A stretch of 64,000 bases of DNA from Paramacrobiotus metropolitanus (taxonomy: Eukaryota; Tardigrada; Eutardigrada; Parachela; Macrobiotidae): the NCBI RefSeq assembly GCF_019649055.1, contig NW_026570282.1:186001-250000 (forward strand). The letters are read 5' to 3'. Every line of letters begins with the position of its first letter. Position 1 is the first letter of the stretch. The notes under the pieces were generated by a model. That model ran no database searches. It was given only the letters and a program-made list of their open reading frames with translations, and had not been told where the DNA came from. A program made the translations under genes and the position numbers. Below, piece after piece: positions 48,492 to 59,742 of the stretch.

Positions 48492-49816
48492 ATGGTACTA
48501 AACAATGCAGATTTTTCGAAACGGATGCAAGTTACTGAGCGGATCTTCCGTACAAATGACATGATAGCAAAATACTCTGACAGCGTTGGTCACTTTCGTT
48601 TCAGCCGCGGAAGTCAGTGGATTGTTCTGTGGCCATTCTCCTCTCAACTCTTCACCAGACTGGTTGCTCGCGTATTTTTCTACGGGCGTAAAGTTCTCTG
48701 TGTACCGTTCATGAACTGCTGGACTAATGAGAAAGAAAAAGAAGCGAATGACTTTGGCAATGATCTGGTCGGAGTGTCTGGAATAATCTGCTGGAATTGC
48801 AGAGCTCCCGAGGAACCACCTGAGAGCGGAACGGGGCAAACTTACCTGGCCCGGATGGAGAGACTGTTCGTTTGTTCGATGTTTTCAGATACGCCTGAAT
48901 GCAATGAATCGATTGTCTCGTATTTGCGGATACCTCGGGATATCTTGCAAATTTACCGCGATAAAGATCCCGACTGTCTGCGAAAACTAGAGCTGAACCA
49001 CTCAGTACGGATTTTTTGGGGGCGGGACTTTGAAAGGTTTCGCGATCGGGATAAAGCGTCCGCGCCTCGCGGCTTGACGCGAATGTGCTTTTGTGGACAG
49101 CGTACAGACGTGTCGGATGCGCGTTTGGAAGTTTTCAAATGGATTCACTCACAGGTTCTTTTTCTCACAGGGTTTTTGATACGGGAGTTTTTGATAGATT
49201 TCCTGAATATGGTGTATTTCTGATAAATATCACATATTGATTGGAAATTTATTCTTAATTCATGTAAGTAAATGAATTAATTTTAACCGTTCTTTAGAGT
49301 AACTGTATAAATGCTTTTTTCTAGGGTGATTTTTGCGAAGAAGAAATTTTGGTTCCGGAATTTGCTGCAGGCAACGTCATTGGCCGGCAGGGCACACGCG
49401 TAGCCCAAATGCAGCTGGAATCACGGGCCAAAATCGACGTAATGAGCCGGGATGCCAAGGGCAGTGATGTGGTGAAGATCTTTGTCTCAGGTCGGCGCCC
49501 GGCTCGTAATCACGCCAAACGCCTGATTCAGAACTGTGTGGAACACAGTGAAAGAATGCGGCAGGATGATGAGATTCGTGCTAACATTCGCGATGTTCGT
49601 CGACGTATTTTGTATCCGGACAGCGACGAAGAGGACGACGCGGAACCGCGATTTCCCCTCGTTTCGTATGAGCCGTTTAAACAGGAATCATTCAACGAGG
49701 AAGATCAGTGGGAGCAGAATGGAAGTAATGAATCAGATCAGAATTATAAGGATCAGGAGTACCAGCAGCCGACCCACTCAACTGTCGGTGAAGTGTGCAC
49801 GGAAGCTTGGGACTAG
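48492..49816 (+). CDS. KH-domain RNA-binding protein
   Basis: Two exons, 48492-49154 and 49325-49816, giving 384 aa. Exon 1 (221 aa) has no domain I recognise; it is rich in aromatic residues and has CWNCRAPEE and CFCG cysteine pairs. Exon 2 opens with a KH domain at about 226-295: EEEILVPEFAAGNVIGRQGT carries the GxxG-type loop as GRQG, then QLESRAKIDVMSRDAKGSDV and VKIFVSGRRPARNHAKRLI. The C-terminus is acidic and Gln/Asn-rich. The fold binds single-stranded RNA or DNA; targets are unknown. AATAAA follows at 50037. Confidence 0.82.
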
Positions 49817-50292
49817 AGATGAGTTTGACCTTTATAAACCGGTACGATATTGACGTAAATCTCGATGCTGTGCCTTGTGTTTGTATATGTATAGGACAGA
49901 CAGCCTTTCATATTTTCGTTTTGTATTTGTATAAATACTTGTTGTGAAAGGCCTTTCAGTTTCTGTTGCAGTATTTGACTATTCCTTTGGTTTGTTTCAA
50001 TTTGGTACCGTTTTATGGTTGACCTGAATTGTATAATAATAAAATGTTAAAGGATTGGTAGCTGCTTACTTTAAATGGAATTGAACATTGGTTCATATTA
50101 AATTAGTATTTAGGGTACGAACTTTCCCACAATTACTACAGTAGGTTTTAGTGTTTTACTATCCAGAATGGCCATAAGTATTGACTGTTACTTTCCTGCT
50201 TGTACTGATTGCGAGCATAACGAGTGCAGTCGCATAACACTGACTTTTATACGCATCAAGTCGGCTCGTTAAAGGAATGAAAAGTTACAGCT
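49817..50292. other. KH gene 3' flank
   Basis: 3' untranslated region and spacer with AATAAA at 50037. Confidence 0.5.
50037..50042 (+). terminator. Poly(A) signal AATAAA
   Basis: Hexamer 221 bp after the stop of the KH-domain gene. Confidence 0.5.
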
Positions 50293-50449
50293 TAGGACAA
50301 AATGGTCGCATACCCAACATCTCCACATTCAGTACGAATGCAGCGCAGTGCACTGTACGACTGAGTTCAAAATATCCGTTTCGTACAAGTTCACTGCACC
50401 GCTTGCGTACAGAATGCTGGGTATGGGGCTATGCGACCATTTAGTCCTA
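50293..50449. mobile_element. 157-bp inverted-repeat element
   Basis: TAGGACAAAATGGTCGCATA at the left matches the reverse complement of the right end with one mismatch, and CCCA.CAT/ATGCTGGG extends the pairing. TA at both ends would suit a Tc1/mariner-type target duplication. No coding capacity. Part of its sequence (ACAGGATGCTGGGT) recurs just outside at about 50455. Confidence 0.7.
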
Positions 50450-50931
50450 CATTGTACAGGATGCTGGGTGATCAGTTTAAAAAAAGCACATGTGTTTTCT
50501 GTAAGTAACCTACTCGCACTGCAGCAAGACGACTCTGGCCGGAGGTGGCCCAAATGATTGCCGCCAATTGCTAAAATTTAACGTTATGCCTGAAATTTTT
50601 GCATAAGTACAGCGGCGCCGACCTTCTAAAAGGGAGTACAAAGGTGTGTTTGTCGGTACGCAATGACAGCGCAACTGTGTGGCACCTTATTGATTAATTT
50701 TATACCGTACGTACCTGCTATCCTCTTTACGGTTCGCTTGGAAAACGAATACTTCAAGTATCGATCAAACATTTGCATTTTGCATTCCATTGGGATAACC
50801 CTGTGCTACTGTGTATGGTGATGCATTTGTGGATATTATGAATTCGTAAAATTTACCAAAATATCATTGTAATGTAAGTAATCGAAGGCCAATTTTAGCG
50901 AGAAAAGGAGACGATTGGATCAGAAGCAATC
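50450..50931. other. Upstream region of IFT70
   Basis: Spacer and likely 5' untranslated region; nothing recognised. Confidence 0.45.
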
Positions 50932-53900
50932 ATGCTTCATACTCGGGTTCGGGAAGGAGATTACACTTCTTTCATCTATGACTCGGTGAGCGTATTTTAT
51001 TGTTCTTTGATGCAACGGTAATGCGAACAACGTCGATTAATGTGGTTGGTTATTCAGATTGCTGCGGGAAAATATGCGGAAGTGGTTGAGTTCTTGCGTC
51101 CGAAGGCTGAACTGGCGCCAATGGTATTGTCGAAACATCACCTGCTCTTTTGGCTTTGGTTTTGTTTGGAATCGTGTTACTGATTAAAATTCTCCTGTTT
51201 CATCGTAATTTTTAGTCACAAGCGATCCATTCCGTTCTCGGTTGGTGCTACGTGGCGCTGCAAGATTTTGTCAATGCTGCCGATGCTTACGAGCGTTTAA
51301 CGACCATCATGCCGGAAAATACTTCCTACTGGATTTGTTACGTTCAGTGTCTGGGTAAAGCTGGATTTCCCAGTGAAGCTATGAAGATCTTGAATTCAAT
51401 TTCATCACGGATTGAGCCTGTTGTATTACTGACACTTCGAGCTGCTATTCGGTTTCAAGAAGATGAAACCCGAGAGTGTAAAGTGCGTATAAATCTGTGC
51501 CCGTTATTTGCCGGGTAAAAATAAGTTTCTTTTGCAATTATCGTCATATTAGAGAAAGTACCATGACACGATAGCAGTGCGTATTTAAGAACAAACAACT
51601 GCGTTGGGCGGAAGTCAGATTATACTTGCCGTCTTAAAGCAGATTGGAACATGGAAACATAAAGAGATCTAAATGTTTTATGCAAATGATGATGCACGAA
51701 TGTTTTCAGAATCTCTTGGAGAAAATATCCAACAGCACGCCAACTGTGCATCATAATCAGGGTTGTGCTTTCTTTCAAGACAAAGAATACAGTGATGCTG
51801 CTGCTAAGTTTTCGCATGCCCTCGCTCTGGGTGGATTTCGCGCAAGTACGTGTTGTTCTGAAAATTAATAGTTTTCTTGATGATTACCCGATGATTACCC
51901 GTTTTCCTACCCGTTTGTAGGAAAACGTTTGTTAAACGTTTAACTACCGCTAGGTGAATGGATGTGTCTCAAATTTGACCGTTAGCTAACGTTTAACTAA
52001 CTGTTTTTCCAAGTTGTTAAAATTGGATTATTAATCGCGCAGAGTGAAGTATGTGATATTAAATTTGCTAATTTTTGGTTGTATCGCGACAGAAACCGCA
52101 TATGCACTGGCTGTGTGCTACTATGAAATGAATGATATACGGCAAGCAGTGAAATACTGCAACGATGTCATCGGGAAAGCCTTGTCCAATAACCCAGAAC
52201 TGGCACCGCAACCACGAGTTGATGGGGAAGCAATGAAATTCATCCGAAATTCTCCAGCTTTGCAAAGCTCCTTTCTGATTGAAGCCTACAACTTACGGGC
52301 AGCGATAGAGCATCGTTCGGGAAATCGTAAGAATATCTCGTGCAGTTGTATTCAACTGTGTCTAATCTAACAGAGAATTCTGGTTATGCTTCGCTGCCAC
52401 AGTGTGTGAACTTACTTGTATCTTGTTATTCGACTTGAGAAATGTTATTATGCAACTTTCGAGTTTTGCAAAACCCAGATTTGCAATTTCTGATATAAAT
52501 AGTTTTGTTCTGTGTTTTTATTTTACAGTTCTGTTGGCCAAGGATGAACTGAAGAACATCCCGAACCGTTACGACGAAGACGTGGATCTGGTGACCTTAC
52601 ATAATAAGGCCATTTTGGATAGCGAGGCTGACCCAGAGGAAAGCATTCAGATGCTTTCTCACGTTGTGTCCCAGCCAATTTTTCCGAAGGAAGCGCTGCT
52701 AAATTTGATAACACTGTATCTCAAGGAGCAGCACTACGAGGTTGCAGCCGATTTCATGGCGGAAAATATAGAGATTTGCTATACTCAGCTGTCAGAGGTA
52801 CGTATCCATCCCCCGTGGAAATGTGGATCATATATTATAGCTTAGTGTCAAGCTTACTACTGTATGTGGAGTCTGTGACTCTGTGGACACCGTTTGTAAT
52901 TTTTATAGGATGCGTACAGTTTTTTCGAAGCGTGTATTATTCTGCAAACGTCACCAGAAGAAGCTTACCTGCGTTTCGAACAATTAATTTCACGCTACCA
53001 AGATCAGTTACGGAAACTATCTAACCAAGAGAAGCTGCGCCGGAAGGAAAATGCACTGGATAAAGTAAAAGCAGTCGAGAGTGAATTCGACCAAGTGATT
53101 TTGAAGTACGTTCACATTGGCGGTTGGTAAAAAATGCGCGTATTGTAAAAGGTTAATTATGGCTGTGCGACTTATGCCACAAGTTCAGTTTTATTAAAGG
53201 GGTCTCGCTTGCCGGGGTGTTGTGGGGATTGTATTTGTAATTTTTAAGGTGTTCGTTTGCTCCGTGGTTTCTACGGCCTATGTAGCATCGTTTCGGTTTT
53301 GTAGGTTGCAAGCAGCGGTCATGTCGCAGGCATTGATGTACTGGGAGCGGAAAAATTTCGTACAGGTCGAAAAGCAACTGAAGCGCTGCCATGAATTTCT
53401 ATCCGACCAAGCGACATGGCGCACTAATATGGCTCACGCTCTTTTTATGATGGAGAACTACCAGGAAGCGGCGAAATTTTATGAAACCATCACCAGGAAC
53501 CAGTTAACGGATCTGCTTAAGGTGGATACTTCTACGTGTAGTGCTAAAGTGGCATTTGGTTATGGTGCGCTTTCTTTTCATAGGTTAGTCCTATTCTTTT
53601 GGCCAACCTTTGTGTCTCATACATCATGATCTCCCGCAACGAGGAAGCGGAAGATATACTACGGCGCGTGGAAGAAGCCGAAGAGCGGAATAAACGCAGT
53701 CCAGTGCCGGATGGTGCTTCCGCCGTGGAAAGCAGTTCCTCGTTGTGCTTAATTAATCTGGTTGTTGGGTGAGTTGCAAATTATGTATAACGATTTATTT
53801 GCAAATTATGGGATATAATAACCATACTCGTATCGTTGGTTAATGACATCTATCATTAGTAGTTAGTAGTTACGACTGCTGTAGCACTTAAGTGATAAAC

Positions 53901-54535
53901 TGACGATGAATAAATACTGTCACTGCTTATAAAAGCCCGAACATACAACTTGGACATTATTACCTGTTTTTAGCCCTTGTATTGTTTTTTTTTTACACGG
54001 CAAAAACGTGAAAATTGAAATTATTAGAACATTTTAAGTGGCTAAATGGTTCGCTGAGACAGATTCTGATTCCAGTTTTTCTTTTAGAACACTATACTGC
54101 AGCAAAGGAAATTATCAGTTTGGTATCAGCCGCATATTGCGCAGCTTTGAGCCATCGGTAGCACAAAAACTAGATAAAGAAAGCTGGTCGTATGCGAAAC
54201 CCGTCATTCTAGCGGCACTTCATAAAATCTCCCAACATGAATTCAACATTGAGCCGGGTGTCATCCAGGAGTGCATCGAATTCCTCAGGCAGTGCGAAGG
54301 TAATTTACATATAGTTTGCGGTTTTATTGCTCAGAATATTTGAAAAACTAGTGACCTTGTAGAAATGAGTGTGATAAAACATCTCATGCAATCATGAATT
54401 CCATCCCGTTTTCTTTTTCTAGACGTTGGAAAAATGATGCCGCTCGACAATGTGTTAGGCTTAGCAAAACCGACCACAGTTGGAGCAGAAGCCAGAATCT
54501 TAAGGAAGCTGTTCCTAAACTATGCTGTGAAATAA
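50932..54535 (+). CDS. TTC30: Intraflagellar transport protein 70 (TTC30 family)
   Basis: Eleven exons: 50932-50985, 51058-51123, 51216-51482, 51710-51845, 52093-52326, 52529-52797, 52909-53105, 53305-53521, 53584-53768, 54088-54299, 54423-54535. All phases close, giving 649 aa (vertebrate TTC30 about 665). IFT70 is a tetratricopeptide-repeat subunit of the IFT-B complex that carries tubulin and cargo along cilia. Matches across the length: TSFIYDSIAAGKYAEVVEFL, SVLGWCYVALQDFVNAADAY, DKEYSDAAAKFSHALALGGF, LHNKAILDSEADPEESIQML, EQHYEVAADFMAENIEICY, NMAHALFMMENYQEAAKFYE, VSPILLANLCVSYIMISRNE, TLYCSKGNYQFGISRILRSF, VIQECIEFLRQCE. Intron 8 uses AAG|GTGGAT as donor. The intron 51846-52092 contains a small inverted-repeat element. 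Confidence 0.96.
51918..52020. mobile_element. Diverged relative of the 24643-24774 inverted-repeat element
   Basis: Shares GTAGGAAAA.CGTT, TTAAGTACCGCT/TTAACTACCGCT and GGATGTGT.TCAA, and the ending CAAGTTGTT, in the same order as the element at 24.6 kb. Its outer ends are degraded. Located in intron 4 of IFT70. Confidence 0.6.
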
Positions 54536-54615
54536 TCACTGTAGAAACGGTTACCGATGCTGATTGTGGAAACATTACTTAAATAGAACCCGGCGAGCTG
54601 TTAATCAGGGAATTT

Positions 54616-54621
54616 TTTATT
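54616..54621 (-). terminator. Poly(A) signal for GST 2 (minus)
   Basis: AATAAA on the minus strand, about 210 bp after the GST 2 stop. It lies upstream of the plus-strand signal at 54723, so the 3' ends of IFT70 and GST 2 could overlap. Confidence 0.4.
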
Positions 54622-54722
54622 GCTAGTCATTTAATATTGCGCACACAGTAATAATGAGTCTGATGCAATTGCCACAAATTATTTAAGGCTTCCAGATGGT
54701 TTTGAGCGTCATTAGGAATTCT

Positions 54723-54728
54723 GAATAA
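54723..54728 (+). terminator. Poly(A) signal for IFT70
   Basis: AATAAA 188 bp after the IFT70 stop. Confidence 0.45.
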
Positions 54729-54829
54729 AAGAGCACAGTATTAAACTAATGACTAAAACAAATAAAGATCTTGTGCAGGTTGCTCCAGCATGACTGATTT
54801 ATAACGAACCTTGATAGGTCACCACCAGT

Positions 54830-57126
54830 TTATCTGCGAGTCTTTATATATTGCGCAACTCTCGGATTTTTTGCAACTTCGTTGTACACCGCTTTAGTTT
54901 TCGGATAAGGGTTGAGAAAAGTCACGGGGACTTTGACGAATTTCCACTCTTTCAGTAAATCGATAGCTGCAGTGTTTTATTGAGTTATGGTTAGGTATAT
55001 GTGCGCAACTAATTATTCGTTTATCCGGATGTGAAAGTGAAATTAACGATAACTGTTGGTATAGACACTTGAATTCTCATCCTAATAATACTTACGGGTC
55101 CACATAATTACTTGAAACTACAGATATGCAGTAGGTTGTGCAAACTGCAAACGTTCTACCATATCGGAACAATTTTACTTATTACAAGAATGAACTTCTG
55201 TGATATGGTTTCGTTTGCTGTATTGTAAGACTGCTATCCGTAATACAGTCTTTAAAATTTGAGTTATCGTAATTGACCAACTTACCGCAAAATAATGACA
55301 GGTCTGCAATTGTCAGCTGTAAACAGAAAGAGCTTAATCAAAAAATTAATACTTGTATTTTTCAGGGTAGAATTTGTAATTGCTAAAATCATAATAAGAA
55401 TGAATATTCTAATTGCTAATTGTAGAATTTGTAATCAGTAAACGATTATGCGCACAATCACATCAAATGCGTTCAGTCCAAAGATTTCGCCATAAATAAA
55501 CCTTATAATGGGTTTAACATAAATTATTTAAAGATTTTTCTCGCGGCTCTACCTGGTTATTATGTTAGCTGTGTGGAAGAGCTTGTAGCAGGGCGAACAC
55601 GACCGCAGTTTAATACAGTGGCAAAAACATGTAAGTACAAGTACACAGCCTGTACTACGAGTACATACATGTAAGTCAGGATACAGTACCTTATTTCCAA
55701 CGTTAACAACATGTCCGTTTGATCCATACTGGGTAATAAATTTCTCCATGTTTCGGAAAATTGTCGGTAATGTATCGGTCATGAATATATTGGTAGCATT
55801 TTTCTACAAAATTAAAGAAAACAGTGTTCAACAATTTTTTACAACTTGAGATGAATGTTATTAAGAGTTCGTAATCGCTGCCTAGTGTAGGTGCAGTTGC
55901 ATATGGCTGCAACTCAGCCTGCAAGTGTCATTTGTTGATAACTCTTTTACAATGTTTACGGGGGTTCAATCAACATCATACCGACATAATTAAATAGCTT
56001 GAATTAAGAATCGGACGACACACCTTATCGCTTTCGGGGGTATGGAATAAAATCGTTACTGTTCCATCATAAATCTCCAAGGCCTTTTCCACAATTGAGC
56101 CGGCCAAAGCTTGTTCCCAGTCTCCACCAGGCAAAAACCCTATATGGATAATTGTTCGCGTCATGTTGCCAGTAAGAGTGGGATGTATTGTACATAAGTA
56201 CAGATACAATATTTGTTTTAATACTGCACTTAATGTCTTTTTTTAAATGCTGCAATGTGACTAAATGGTATTTGCAATTTCAAATGGATTACAGTACGTT
56301 GATATACACGCAAATTTTTCTAAATTTAATGCTTAAAATCTATGAATGAATAACAGAATTTACTGCTAGAACAAACTTTGTTGGAAAAAACGCGTTTAAA
56401 ATAACAGAGTTCCGTATTTACACTTGCAAGTGCATCTATATATTTGCGTACGGCGCACATAATAATATATTTACGTACCGAAACGTTGTCCCAAAAACCT
56501 GATAATTGGTTTGGCCTCTCCTAAAACTTTTCCATCGACCTCTGGAGAAGTCAAATTTTTAAATTAGCAGCACTACGAGTAGCATGGCTTAATAACACTC
56601 GCTAGTATTATGGTGCCATGGCATTAGTGCACTACAATCCTGTAATATTAATAAGTTTTTCGGGCATAACAAGATCTGCTGTTTCCTCTCTCGCAGCAAA
56701 GTAAACTGGAAAATAAGAAATCCGTGGACACCAATCAAAATTCAAAGTCGTAAGTGGAGTCAGTTTAGCGCAATAGGTATGTTCTTACTTCTTACCAAGA
56801 TATGGCAGTGTTCCCCAAGGAGTTTCTAAAAGGATCCGCATTACAGTAAATAGTGTAATAAACAAACAAATTAAAGGCGTTTGGAATGCAGGAGTTATTG
56901 TGAACATACTCGCTTTGAAAGTTCCCGGCCATTGCGACTCAGTTATTCGAAAGTCAGTAAATTTTTGTCCAGCAGCGGCAAATGTAATCCGCATAAATTC
57001 ACCGCGACCACGAGAATCAAAATAAACCAGCTTGTAATTATTTGTATGCGCAGGAGTGCCAGCTGAAATTACGGATTTACATAGCAATAAAGTGTAAAAA
57101 TAGAGAATATTTATTAAACTAGACAT
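54830..57126 (-). CDS. Sigma-class GST 2 with N-terminal signal peptide
   Basis: Seven exons, the first 56910-57126, giving 235 aa. The mature part is a normal sigma GST: catalytic Tyr35 in [74 protein letters not shown] and the C-terminal YIKTRR. It is preceded by about 25 extra residues, [20 protein letters not shown] then SAGTPA, a hydrophobic secretion signal. GST 3 and GST 4 instead start Met-x-x-Tyr, and both have a splice acceptor just before that Met. Here the matching codon is GCG, not ATG, and a remnant TTTCAG lies upstream, now read as coding. Export from the cell is therefore predicted. The linker HVVNVGNK has two residues more than GST 1. Confidence 0.92.
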
Positions 57127-58093
57127 TTTCCTTAAGACCGGACAAATGTAACGAAAGCCAAATGAGAAATTGTAAAAACAACACTTTTATGAATTCAGTT
57201 TTTAAATGACTTTCGTCGAAGTGTTAATGGTTTTTATAAGTTACGGGGAGGAGAGCGCGGCATAAGATACAGCAACATTCAGTGCATGCAGTTTAGTTTT
57301 TCGTTACCCGAAGAGCGAAAGTTAAGGTTGTACACTTTAGGGCTTCGTGGTTTCAGGCGCTTTTTGTGTGTTTTACATTAGTATGAGTACTAGTTAAAAT
57401 TCACAGTAATCGAAACGCATTGTTGCGGTCGAGATTTAAAATTCTACGTGGTTGCTGGTTAATTACGATACCTCAATCACCTTGTACCGGTATGGACCTA
57501 TCGGTACCGGTTTGTAGGCGTCCGCCGTGATGGTCTTTATTTACGAGTATTATGTACTTCGAAATTTAATGCCTTTAATGTACTGTACATTGTACGTCTG
57601 CGTATACTATATAAATATACGTATGTTCCATACGGTTGATGCGTCTTACAAGTCGGCTTGCTCACCATCAATAAAGTATCCCGTGTATTTAATAAACCAT
57701 TACAGCCCCAAAGCATTGTCTGACGGCCGCAACTTTTTATGTTTATGCGCGCTGTTTACCGCCGCGCTTTAGACATAACATGGATCATCATTTATGATAT
57801 AGAATAACGATATCTGATCATGAGTTATTTTAAAGATCAAAGCATGGCGATGGAAAGTGCAAAGAAAAGAAGCTGATTTTGAGTACGAAAATGTAATTAG
57901 ATACCTTTTCGGCCCGGATGCAAAAGTAGATCGCATGCGTTTATTGTGAGTTGCATTCATTCTGAAATATTTCCTTACGGAAATCAACCATGTTGTATAC
58001 GTTCTAATAGTACTTATTAATAATTAATGACAGTAAATCAAGTTTAATTAGTAACTAAGTTTTGTGCAGGTCCAGTTCGCCGTTGTTACTTTG
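57127..58093. other. Spacer between GST 2 and GST 3
   Basis: GST 2 promoter side and GST 3 3' flank. The open frames here lack any recognisable feature. Confidence 0.5.
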
Positions 58094-59742
58094 CTATTTG
58101 CGTGTCTGGAGGTAGTGGGCCACCTTTTCATTGTGGGCAGTCTTATCCAAAACAGCCTTGAGTTTAGGATACGGCGTCAAGAATGCAGCTGGATCTTTGA
58201 CGAACTTCCATTCTTTTAAAAGGTCAATTGCTAAAAAAACATCGATTTACCTGCGATTCTAATAAGTGTGGTGCACCTACTTCTTCATATTTCTGACGAC
58301 AGCAAAATTTGGGAAACCGGCAGCCTCTCTACACTTTTGGTAAATTAAAAACAAGTTACCTGCTGCAAATACTACAAAAGATGTAACTCAGAAATTCTTG
58401 GAAAAACAGTTTTTGTGGCAAATATATGCTTTGATTCAGTCTATTTGTGTTACATTATGTACATATTTCATTAAAAGCCTAAAATGCTTTTCTGAGAGGC
58501 GGACAATAAGGAAGACTTACCACAAAACATGGACAGATCCGCAGTTGTCAGCTAAAATAGAAAAACAACGTAGGATTTAAGTTCGACATACCGTATGATG
58601 CAGTGCGAAGTTTTTTTGTTGTGACTACCTTGCTTCCGTAACAATGGCCGTGAGTGCCATGTTGGGTGACGAATTTTTCTACGTCTTTGAGGATTGTAGG
58701 GACACTGACTTCCATGTACTCTTTGGTTGCATTAGCCTAATTGTACGCAAAAAATTTCACAACGCTTAACAGGGATGCTCGCGCGCTCCTCACATACGAG
58801 TACAACTATTACAATGCGCTAATTGTACGTGAATATTAAGTTACTGATTTTCAAAATGCTTTAATTATGCACAATTCGAGTTGTAATAATACTAGCACCA
58901 AACGGTGAATAACCTTTTCGCCATCTGGAGTCTTAAAAAGAATCTTGACCATGCCGTCGTAGATGTCCATAGCCTTTTCCACAATAGAGCTTGCCAAGGC
59001 TTGATCCCAGTCTCCACTTGGAAGCAGACCTTTGACAGAGAATGTGGTTTTTAGCATAAGGTCGAAATGAAATATTCGCATGCAGCGATGTTTTTTTTAA
59101 AAATGCAACCGGTAAGAAACCGGAAGAAAAACAAGTGCTCGAATACAGCAAGTATTCGCATGCATTGCCTAAGCACCCACGATTACGAAACGAAACCGTC
59201 AATAAACTTACATTTTACCGGCAGAAAAGCACGTGCACAAGTACCGATTCAAAGCTCCTTACCGAAACGCTGCCCTAAAAGGCGGATAATAACTTTCGTC
59301 TCTCCGAGTGGCTTGCCGTCCACCTCTGGTAACAAAAGATATTATTATTGCGTATAAAGATCGATAAAAAATACGTGAAAAATGTAATGCTGAGCATTCC
59401 ATAAAAAAAATAGCATTACCTAAGTAAGGCACAGTTCCCCATGGAGTCTCTGTAACGATATGCGTTGATAACCCAACACTTTACTCCTTGTAAATCTGGA
59501 CGTCGACTTCAGCATTTCAGGACAATACACTTAAATTGCTGCAGTTTCACCAAGCGCCAAAATTCTCAGTTCTTAAAACGGAAATACAGATAGATTTGTT
59601 AAAAATTACTCGGTTTGAAAGCCGGCCAGTCTGGGGTTGCTACGCGGTAATCTTCGAATTTCTGTCCAGCGGTGGCAAAAAGTAGTCGAACAAATTCCCC
59701 GCGACCGCGTCCATCGAAATATACTAGTTTATAAGTATGCAT
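58094..59742 (-). CDS. Sigma-class GST 3
   Basis: Seven exons, the first 59610-59742, giving 205 aa. Catalytic Tyr8 in [20 protein letters not shown], then [69 protein letters not shown] and [14 protein letters not shown], ending LQTRK. It is the closest paralogue of GST 2 (both have [17 protein letters not shown] and a TR[RK] end). The acceptor CTACAG 18 nt before the ATG implies a 5' untranslated exon. Cytosolic. Confidence 0.95.
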
